A DNA stretch of 64,000 nt from Tubulanus polymorphus (lineage: Eukaryota; Nemertea; Palaeonemertea; Tubulaniformes; Tubulanidae): assembly GCF_964204645.1 (NCBI RefSeq), contig NC_134025.1, positions 8,189,001 to 8,253,000 of the forward strand, given 5' to 3'. Under the pieces are notes generated by a model. It saw only the letters and a list, made by a program, of their open reading frames with translations, was not told the origin of the DNA and made no database searches. Position 1 is the first letter of the stretch, and each line of letters begins with the position of its first letter. Both the position numbers and the translations under genes were made by a program. This document shows positions 12,774-22,922 of this stretch, piece after piece.

Positions 12774-12806
12774 GGGCTGAGTGGCAAGACAAGTGGGTTC
12801 GAGTCC
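12774..12806 (+). repeat. tRNA-like promoter boxes, possible SINE remnant
   Basis: A perfect B box, ggttcgagtcc, lies at 12796-12806, with an A-box-like gggctgagtgg at 12774-12784. The boxes are closer together than in a real tRNA and no cloverleaf is visible, so a degraded tRNA-derived SINE is more likely than a tRNA gene. Confidence 0.28.
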
Positions 12807-14125
12807 TGCTGGCTGCTTACAGTGTGCGGGCAACACTTCAAAGGCGGTCCCGTCGTGAGGTTAAATGAATTTTCCAATAGGGTAAGTCTTGGGAAACCAA
12901 GATCCAAGCGATGTTAAGCCAAAATAAACAAACAATTTGGTGAGCTAATATTTTGAAAGTTGTGGTTAAAAAGATGACTTTTCATAGGTGCACTCTTAAC
13001 TTATTCAAACACGTTAGATAACATGGAATAACAGGTGTTACGTACATTTACGGTATAATAAGAAGTGCTGTATCACAGATGGTGATACACAGTTTTCTAG
13101 ACCTGGGATCATACATATTTGGAATGTCAGAAGAAAATTCATTTCCTAGTAATCTTATTGTCAAAGGCAACAATCAGGCCTGGACTGGAAACAGTATCTA
13201 TGCCAGTTAAAAGTTTATTTTCATAGTTTAAGCGTGTCTAATGCATCAGGATGTTAACCAGTCTGGGTTGGACTTTAAAATTATTTCACTGGTTAGGGTC
13301 CGTAACCCTGTATGCCCGGTTCAATTTATTGAAGTCTTAGGTGTATAGACAATATTTTTGCGTACCGGGGATAGCGAAGAGATCCAACTCGGATTTCTGG
13401 GGAGGGGTTAGTAAAAAGTCATCAATGATTAATTTTTCCCGCCATTCCACCATCTTGGATGACATCACTTCCGGCTGCCATCTGAGATGTCGTCACTCCC
13501 GGTCGTCCGTCCCATCCACTTCCCGTTCCCCAAAACATGCTACTGACGTGCGTGGCTCGCTTGGTCGTTCCTGTCAGAAAAGAAACGATTGAATAGTGGT
13601 TAAATGCCGATTTCATCCGTTCAGAAGTTTAGGGGTCTTAGGCTGTTAGAAACTTGTGGGGATTATTTGCTTTGAAAGGGAAAGGAAAATAGTAATGATT
13701 ATAATAAAGATAATAATCCGAGGAAATCAATAAGGTTTTCCGTGAAACAGCAGAAGAACCTAACTAAATAGATGTCATCTGCAATAGAAATGACGCACAT
13801 ACTTACAATCTGATGAAATTGCACATTAATCAGTTGCATTAAATTTTCACTGAGCTTAATATATGATAATATAATACAGAGAGGACGAGAATCGAAGAAA
13901 ACTAAATATAGGAATTTTGTTTTAGGAATGCATTTCAAATAGAATATAACAAAACATGTATGCACGAAGAGACAGAAATGCCACAATGAATTGCTAAGTA
14001 ATCGGAGGGTAAAAAAGCAGATCGCAAAATAACAATCATTCGATATTCACAACGGTAGCTTATCACAAAATGCATGTATACATATAAAGAAACGTTAGTT
14101 AAAGCGGCAATATAGTTTTAGTAGT

Positions 14126-17100
14126 TCACCATACTTGTGTTTCTAGCCGCATTGTCTTGTTATCATACGCATACGCAGATGGATCACCGTTTTCAAATCT
14201 GACAACTCTGAAAGATCAAAAACATCTGTTTCCACCAGAGAATAAAATCGCCATTGAAACTACGCGCTTAAAAACCACTCCCTAGTCACATGACATGAAT
14301 TATCGTCTTAAATATTTTCAATGCTGACGGGAAACTCAGTATTGGCTATACTTACCGGCCGAATTGTTTACCGTCTTCAATCGTCTCTGGCAAACTTCGG
14401 CCCCTTGTTTCCGGTAACTTGACTGTCGTCATTGCGGCCAATATAGAAAATATACCGAAAGTGACCAGTGGGAATAATTTCTCAAAATTCCCGCCAACTA
14501 TCGTGCCCTGAAAAAGACCCTCAGCGATGATAATTAGTTTATTTGTACGACAACAAGTTAGTGTTGACTGATCGTACGTAGGTATTTTCTCAAATTATAA
14601 TTTATGCAAGGTATTCATAGTGTGTGTTATTTACCGCATTTGCGATGATAGGGGCCAAAATACTTCCGACCGTTGAGCACGTAGAGCTAGTACCCATGCC
14701 GAAATTTCTCATTACAGTCGGATACAGCTCGGCAGAAAACACGTAAATAATCGCAAATCCAGCTGATGCACCAAATTTACCGATCATTGCAAATGTCACC
14801 ATCAACCAATTCATCTCTGGAAAGAATATAAGATGCATGGAAAATTTAAAGTCAACCTGTTCAAACGACATCGGTGACATTACGTTTTATTTCATTATAA
14901 TAAATATGTAAAATGCAATGTTTTACTTACGATGTGCGTATAAAACAATGAATACAGTGCAAACTAGAGTGACGCCTCCGATCAACATAGCAGTAATGTG
15001 AGGCGGTTTGCGGCCCCATGGATTCATCGTCAGAATGCAAAACGTATACGCTGGGAACTCGACCAGACCAGAAAGAAATGAATTTAAGAATATATGTTCC
15101 CACCAAGATTTCCGGCATATAGTGAAAGTCCGTAATAAACCAGAGCTACAACCATCCTATGAAAAAATGAAGAATTAGAATAGATTCAGGAGAAATTTGG
15201 TAATGAGTTGAATCATCAGGGATTGACAAGTAATTTCGTTATTGTTTTATGAAACTTACCAATTGAAATAGATGACGAGTGTACGAATAACTAAAGTTTT
15301 GGAGCGGATATACTCCTTAAATGAAAATTGAGGTTTGGCCCTAACACAATCATCTGTAGTAAGTTGTATATCTGGAAGAATGACTCCGTTTACTGCGGCC
15401 ATTTTTCTGAGTATTGTTTCTGCTTCGTCCATTCGGCCTTTTGTCATGAGCCATCGAGGAGATTCGGGTAAGAACCTGACGAGTAAATTTACGCATTTTT
15501 TTCTAAGGTTTTATACAGGGGAAATCTTGTCAAATTGGAGACATACTTACCACCAATATGATAATAGCAAAACGATAGGCAGTACAAGAGCTGTTTGTAA
15601 ATACCTCCAGTTACGTATGAGGTACGCAATACCTGGTAATACGCAGGCACCAAGTGCAAAGAAATACTCTATTACTATACCAGCAATAACTCTTTTTGAT
15701 GGTCCTACTAATTCCATTCCTAAAAAAGGGCATTTTTCACTCAACATATTTTTGGGAAGATAAAGAATAGAATTATATTCATGCACTACAGACCTAAGAC
15801 AAAGCTGCATTGGAAAAGTCCACTAGACGCAGCTCCGCTCATGAACCGGAAGAAAACAAAACTGTAGAATTCTGGTGCCCAGGCTGACCCTACACCAAAC
15901 ACGCATAAACTAGCGACACAGAGGAAGAATGCAATCCTGCGACCACATCTGAAAAATCATGTACTTCGCTTTGTGACGTAATGGGGAAAATGAATACATA
16001 TATTCAAATAACCTAATAACTAGATAGCGCAACTAATGTAATGTTGCAATTTCACCAGGATACTTACACGTCGGACAGGACACCAAAAACTGTCGCACCT
16101 ACGAATGAACCGCACATGACCATCGTAGATAATAGAACGCGATTTCCGCCATTCTTTTTGCCAACTTGATTAAACTACATTTCAAAAATTGCGAAAGACA
16201 ATCGAATGACACTGAAGTGTGCTTCGTGAAATTTCAATTTCTTAACATTTGTATAATGTGTGACTCATTGAATTAATACCGGGTAATAGAGGCAATCTAT
16301 CGCTTTAACTACATGTTATTGTTGTGGTGCGTCGTGACCTCACCTCCGTCATAGGTGTGCTTTCGAAAACAGATCTATCATAAACCCACGCATCGCATTC
16401 CACCTTGGTCGCATTTTCTGGGATACCGGTAACGTTACTGAACTTAGTCGAAGCGTCGATGACGTAAATCTCGTCTTCGGACAATATCCACTTGTTGTCA
16501 TCTTTGACCCAGGGTACTGTATGATTGAGCCGCAATGCGTGCTCTTGATTCTGAATGATGTACGTGTCATTCTCCAAACCCGGAATCGCACATCTAGATT
16601 TATGAATCCATCAATTATCAGGACCGTATCTAGTAGGAGCAGGGGTCAGTTGCCCTTCCCTCCAGACATTTTGGAAAAAATACCCATTTTACAAATATTA
16701 TTATGATTATTCTTTAGAACTGGCCTTTTTCGGGTTTCTCCTCCTCTCAAAAATATTCAAATGCTATGTACACCCGGAATATGATATTTGTTAAAGGGCA
16801 ATTTTGGTAGTTTCGACTTCAAATTTCACTTATCATTTATAATTTCTAGGACCAGATATTCTAGTTGATTAACGGGATTAGAAAATAATAAGTGAACATC
16901 AGTAAAACAAGAAATAGGGCCGGTTTAATACAATGGTAAACTTTCACCATGGGGTCAACTCAACTGAAATTGTGGAAAGTTGTCCCAGTCTATAAAATCA
17001 GACCCAAACGATTATTATATTTTACGATTTAACACAATCCAAACAAGAAATCACATCGTTTGCATCGGTGGTGGGCAGAGGATTATTTCTAAATAGCACC

Positions 17101-18075
17101 GCTTCAAGTATATATGAGATTTCTTGTTTTAATTGTGATAGATTTTATTTATCAGAAACCGGTGGTTCTCACAGTGTTAGAAGAACATAGAAATATATCA
17201 TTATTTTACTATTTTAGATTTCTAATATTCACTATAATTCATTCGTAAAATAGGTATGTACCTTATATAATGCGATGTATGTATATAATGTATGCTATAT
17301 GATATACAGTGTATGCTGTGAACGAATGTAGGTAAAAAACGTCCCGGGAAATAATGTCCCCGGAAAAAATGTCCCGGAAAATATGTCCCCGGAAAAAATG
17401 TCCTAGGGAAAAGATGTCTCTGGAAAAGATGTGCCATAATGTAGAAGAAAATGTCCCAGTCTATCATTACTAATTTAGTAAATTTCCCATCGAAATAACA
17501 CCTGAGAACAAACTTGGTTATTGGTACCAAACCATAAAAAAATAATTCATTGAGTGACCATGAGAATAACAGGCCTCGAATGTCGGCATTAATTAATTTT
17601 GCCATGAAAACATGTGAACTTAAACATGATACGTCAAATTTAAGAAGATTTTAAATTCATAATACAAACAATGAAATATAGTATAGCCCTTATTTGTTAT
17701 CAAACGTTATAATTGTAATCAAAATGTATCACCGAGTTTGTTCCAAGTTTGTTACTAATGATAGACTGGGACATTTTTCCTGGGGACATATTTTCCCTGG
17801 GACATTTTTCCGGGGACATATTTTCCGGGACATTTTTACCGTTTACCGCTGAGTGCATATAATGTATATACGTTATATAATGTATATGTAATGTATACGT
17901 ATATAATGTGTACGTAATGTATGTTCTCTCACCTGAAATTTGGCACTGCACTTAGAAATATTTCTGCAAGAAGTATTATTGCGAAGAACGTTGACGGCAC
18001 GCATAGCATGAGATACCTAATCTTTTGATATTTTCCAAACTCTCCAATTTCTATCAATATTTCATCGAATTGCAT
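14126..18075 (-). pseudogene. SLC22-family transporter, copy C, frameshifted
   Basis: Near-twin of copy B with the same ten exons: 18075-17933, 16593-16344, 16174-16068, 15948-15794, 15719-15551, 15475-15260, 15156-14931, 14816-14635, 14507-14356 and 14207-14126. All splice sites are GT-AG, including the donor at 15550 that is GC in copy B. Exon 7 is 226 bp instead of 224: one extra AT in the run at 15090-15095 turns NIFLNS into N-I-Y-S-stop (stop at 15084-15086). Translation would end after about 370 of 558 residues, removing the last helices. The conserved YGRR after helix 2 is also CGRR. Everything downstream stays open in the original frame, so the lesion is young, polymorphic or an assembly error. 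Confidence 0.82.
17331..17840. mobile_element. Foldback element with minisatellite-like arms, in copy C intron 1
   Basis: The left arm (about 17331-17465) is made of short units of the form aaaatgtccccgg, followed by gtcccagtctatcattacta. The right arm (about 17750-17840) is the reverse complement of the same string, ending catttttacc against ggtaaaaaac. Copy B has no such insert at the matching place. It looks like a non-autonomous foldback transposon; the open frames across it are repeat translations, not genes. Confidence 0.75.
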
Positions 18076-18428
18076 CGTGGCTCGCGTATGATCCGATTCA
18101 CTAATCAGTGTCCCGTATATCTTAAATATTGAGACCGGTCGCTAATCGGTCTTAGGAGTTATTTATTACTTTCTATGACCTACATTTGGTTAACAATATT
18201 TGGAGCAATCATTGTATTCGAGAAAAAAAATTATGCTTATGACTTATTTGCATGCCTACTAGCGTGCACAGATCTTACCACATATCAAGTATACGTACAT
18301 ATATCAAATATTAGGAATAGGATATTAGCATATATATGTATATATACATGCGAGCTTGCGGTAAAATATCAGTAGTAAGTCATTCACTAAGTGAGCTCTT
18401 TTTCACTTCAAATTATTCTTTCTCGAAT
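18076..18428. other. Spacer between SLC22 copy C start and dehydratase 3' end
   Basis: Contains the duplicated upstream block shared with copy B (to about 18250) and the likely 3' UTR of the dehydratase gene. No exon seen. Confidence 0.5.
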
Positions 18429-21400
18429 TTACCAGCCTCTTGTCGGGGTCCAAGTGTCTACGATTTTATCATCTCGATAGACGTAATAGAATGGGAACAT
18501 TGCCGCAGTCGCACTGCTCTAAATTAAGAAAATAATCGGAGTTGAAATAATGTGCAGCAATAACAGACGTGGATCCAGGATTTTTGAAAAAACATCGGCT
18601 CCTGAGATGTATTTTGAGACATCCTGAGATGTCCAATACGGGGAAACAAGGAGAAGCTCAGACGGGAAAATGTGGTATAAATATGCGGGCGGTCGTGTCA
18701 TCACGACGTCTAGGCATGCCGTGTGAATTTTTGGCCACACGGGTCATAAATCATGACAAAATATTTGAATGTCAGACTAGAGGGACGTGACAATGCGAGG
18801 CGAGAGAAAGGTAACAATCACTTCAATAGATTACTTTTTGTAACACGCCCCTCGCATTTTCACGAGCCGTTTTAATAGCCGCACGTTTTCGGGTCGTACT
18901 AACTTGCTAGTCTGCAGCTCACGGCGCGGGAATTTTATATGACGTTACTGTCAGCTTAAAAAATGAACAGTACATTACACGACGTGCAAGCCGACACCAG
19001 AGAGATTCTTAACAATCTTTCCAGAAATTCAAAGTATCACTGGTTATCTCAGAAATGTCAGCCTCATTGGGCTGATGGGACCAGAAATCTTGATTTTGAA
19101 TATCCCAAAACCAAATTGGAATTTAATTTCCATTGTAATCGGCCCCAGACGTCACGCGGGTTTTTTACTGTTAGTGTACAGCAATACATTTAGATATTTT
19201 TTCAGCCAGTCAAGAGACCATCGTCGTGTGAGGGAGGAGTACAACAAACCTGCTGAAAAACTGTAATAGACATGTGTCGTGTTGGTCTGCACATCAACAC
19301 GATGGGTCCCATGACAGCAACAATGCAGCAGGGACTGATGTGTTCGTGGATACACGACAGACTGCACCCGACGTTCAAGCATGTTCAAGAACTTTTTTTA
19401 AGTAAACTGAGTAACTTTAATACCTAAATATTTTTCCAGGCTAATTCGCAGGAAAATGGTCGGTCCCTGAAAGAATTGGTGACTCTAAGGGGGAGGGGGT
19501 GCCGCAGCACCCAGAGCATCCCCTGGATCTGTGCCTGGATAATCTATGATTGTTCGAATACACTTACATGATACGGATAGAAAAATAACATCTTTCCAAG
19601 AGGGAATTGGCTGTAGTCAATTTTTCCACTGACCGGCTCCAAAGTACCCACCTCTTGGCTAATTTCGGTAAGCCTGAACGGATAAAGTAAAAATGAAACA
19701 ATAAACATTAATCGCGTTTATTAACAACTCATTGATAATTAATGATAAAGAATCAATAAAATCTGGATTTCATAGACTAATTGTAAGCGTGTGTATACTT
19801 ACATAAGTTCAGGGTGTCCTTCTACGAGACAAGTGCTACCGGGTGGTATAAGCCCTTTTCCATCGTGGCTCAAAGCCATGAAACCGCAGTCAACAAGTAT
19901 CGTATTCTTATCCGGGTAATGTCCAGTAACTCGTGTCGCTACTTTACAAGCAACGCGGTCCAGACTAACGCTTCCGATCAATGTCTGTTCCACATCTATG
20001 ATTTCATAAAAAATAAACTTTTTAGGCAACTTTCATTTTGGTTTAAAATCTGCAGGTTAAAAGTTGGCAAATTATTTGGGATGCTTCATGTAATATCCTA
20101 TCTGATCACATTGATTTGATGCAAACGAGTGGTACGTTAGCCACCCAACAAAAGGATAGTCTTAGAAATGTGTTTGATACCGTAGAAAACATAATTTCCA
20201 GGATGAAGTTCTGTGAGTTGACTGATTTTCTCTCCCGGAAAACTGGCAGTTGGAGTACAGCCGATCCCACACGTCTCAAATAACAAACCAATACCATTTA
20301 TTCTGATTAATAAAATCCTCTGAATAACTCTTGTTCTTTGATTAACATGATAATATTTACTGGCATTGATCAGCTTACTTATTTTTGCATTCTAAAAGTC
20401 GTGCCGCTGCTAAATCAGATGTAGATTTCAACTCATCAGCGGAATGGCACTCGTATGCGAGGCCGCCACAATACCCATACAAGCCGTAAAATACCATAGT
20501 CCCTGATGTTGCTATGGTTTTCGCGAGATCTACTGCCTGGTCCGAGTTCCACAACACACCCGCTGGAAAATGAAGACAAAAATGGGTTTTATTTGTCAAA
20601 ATGTAATTACTGCGCATGTTTTTGTTGGTCAGTATTACCTCGCTTCGAGCCAATATCTATCTTTAGGAGGACTGACCAATTTTGCCCGTCTTTCAAAGGG
20701 TTTTCAGCAAGGGCTTCAATGCCATGTAGGCTATCAACCATCACGTGGAAAGCCTGCAATTTTTCCGCTAAAACTTTACACCTACAAGAGAGAACAAATT
20801 CGCTCATTCAGTTTTTCTAATCAAGCATCTCTCATCTCAAACTTACCGCGGAACTTTCGCAGCAATGAGTGGAGCAGCATAGACTATGTCATCAAATCCT
20901 CCGTCTGCGAAGAATTCTGCTTCTTTCAGCGTCGAGACGCATACACATCTTTTAGTGCCCCCAGTCATTAGAATGGCGGCTTCTCTGTAATAATAACATT
21001 TTCATATTGACTATAATCTGATGATGTCTGTCAATACTAAAAAAACGAATCCGAATTGGCTACATTAGTGTTTATTACGGGAGTTAACTTTTAACTCGAA
21101 TTAGCTGATAATTCGCGTAAAAATGCTTGATACCCATTCGTGATCCTGTGGCAAGTTCGAGACATTGACACATCCGATCAAAAAAAAATGTTAGTTATAA
21201 TTTTGGGATTACCGCTACAAATATCTATTACAAACTTTCGAAAACAGTCCAAATAAAATTATTTCCATTACATTACATTTAATAATGATACAATACGATC
21301 GCCCAATTAATCAACCATATAGGCCTAATAGATATTTCGCTAGTCTCTCGAATTCATGTTCAAGGCATACTAACTTTAAAACATGAAATGATATTCATAA

Positions 21401-21826
21401 ATGTATATATTAGAATTGTAATTAAGAGAAAAACGAAAAAAATGCCATTGCCATGCCAGGTCTAGAACTAACTCCGATGATGGGTTGGGATAATAATCCA
21501 AAGGTCGTATCGGAACTACGAGCATTTAAAACATATAAAGATGTATTATTAAATAAATATATTATATTATATAGAATAAAAATATATTATAATAAATATA
21601 TATTAAATATATATTTAAAATAATTGCTCGTGGATCGGACCCATGCAAACATTACCGAATAAACTCACAGCGTTTTATGCGTTTTCAAATGTGCCCGCAG
21701 CTTTACTCCCAACAACGTTTCACATCGATGTCGCATTTCATCACAATTTGATTTTACTTTATCCAAATCAACAAGAAATGCTGGAGTTTCTAATTCAGAT
21801 ATGGTAGCGGGACAGTGAATATCCAT
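18429..21826 (-). CDS. D-serine dehydratase-like / D-threonine aldolase-like PLP enzyme
   Basis: Fold-type III PLP enzyme of the DSD1 family (D-serine to pyruvate + ammonia, or a related D-amino acid lyase); probably cytosolic. Eight exons: 21826-21669, 20984-20847, 20781-20639, 20562-20379, 20302-20181, 19995-19803, 19673-19568 and 18518-18429, giving 377 aa (chicken enzyme about 376). Motifs: TPAFLVDLD (14-22), HLKTHKT with the PLP lysine at 48, MTGGTKRC, MVDS, YGYCGG, HPGNYVFYD, DCGFMALS, and a C-terminal VDTWTPTRGW. The family's metal site is His-x-Cys (His-x-Asp in D-threonine aldolase); here the sequence is H348-S349-S350-A-T-A-A-M, so the second ligand is Ser. The last intron is about 1.05 kb and carries unidentified sequence. 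The start matches the partial copy at 1-89. Confidence 0.88.
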
Positions 21827-22922
21827 CGTATCGCAGCAGCAGTTCCTAGTACATAAATATTATACACAATTATACCCAGCCTATTAGAATCCTGTCAAGA
21901 GCTTTTATCTTCCCTCCTATTTACTCAATTACTTGGATAACCTATATTGCTGTAAGTACACATATGCCCCTATGTATTTTCCGAGAAATAAATCAGACCC
22001 GGCAATAACCTTTAGGCCGTTTTTTATCAAAAATTGGATGACGGATTTGATGGAGTTGAAATAAAATTATGGAGGCACGAAAAGATTTTTGGAAATTGAA
22101 AAATTCTTATGGAGGTGATTACAAACGTTAACTGACACCACACTATTGTTGCAACTAACGCTATTTACTGAACAAACCCGCCAAATATATCCATTAGAGC
22201 ACCATTGTCCACCGCGATTTTTTGTGTGTGATGCAGTGTCAAAAGATGATATGGCAGTGAAAAAATTATGAATGTTTATTTTCATTTCAACATCTATGCC
22301 TGAAAATAAGGGGGGAAAAATAAAACTTTTTAATACCTAGAATCGAAAATAATATTCGGCAGCCGATCCGTGTAATCCAATACATATAAAAATAAAAATG
22401 GCTTTAGTCAGTGGCGGCATGGGCAAATGGAGCATTCTTTCTGGTTATGCTGAACATCCTTGTCCTAAAAGCGAGGTTTTTTACATGATGAAGATATGCG
22501 GGATTCCAATTACCCGCCTCCCCAAGGTTTTGACTATTTCGGAATCCTTAGAGTTCGAACAATACACGCATATAAGAGCCTCTAAAAAATCCTGTTTCGG
22601 TCTATGTAATGACTATTATTACCTGTTTTGACACAACTTTGCACAGCAACTTAAAAAAGGCCCGTATCCACAGAACTAGTTAGATGTAGCTATTTCTCCT
22701 CGTTATAAAGAACAGGTTATGGCTGCCACACGCACAATAGCCTCAAAATGCATTTCTTCCAGATTTTCCGGGGTAAAGGGCCACTCATATCTGTATTCAA
22801 GGTCCACTTTTACTGAAAATCCCGCAGACATCCTCACTGCAAAACATCCATTTTTATCATATTTTACGAAGAAGTAAATAATCTGAATAATCACTTTATT
22901 TATGTAATTTATTCAACTATTT
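21827..22922. other. Spacer between the dehydratase and RPL35 genes
   Basis: Holds the dehydratase promoter side and the RPL35 3' end, with a minus-strand AATAAA at 22895-22900. Short open frames of 60-77 codons on both strands show no family resemblance and no splice context. Confidence 0.5.

Larger units (their letters stand above)
10851..14125. other. Spacer between SLC22 copies B and C
   Basis: A 3.3 kb spacer. It holds the upstream part of duplication unit 1, a dehydratase exon 6 scrap, a LINE-like fragment, a tRNA-like B-box region and, from about 13547, the 3' flank of unit 2. Tandem copies of tttgacgggtaa occur at about 11336-11395. I support no host exon here. Confidence 0.5.
13547..18250. 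repeat. Segmental duplication, unit 2 (contains SLC22 copy C)
   Basis: Partner of 6380-11000, about 7.0-7.2 kb away and in the same orientation. Every exon pair has equal length except the seventh exon (224 versus 226 bp) and the last (one extra codon in C). Confidence 0.8.

Noticed and set aside
17222-17951. Two open frames rich in PG, FPGR or NVPEN repeats
   Set aside because: They are translations of the minisatellite arms of the foldback element.
22398-22894. Short frames of 63-77 codons on both strands in the dehydratase-RPL35 spacer
   Set aside because: No recognisable domain, no conserved start context and no splice partners.
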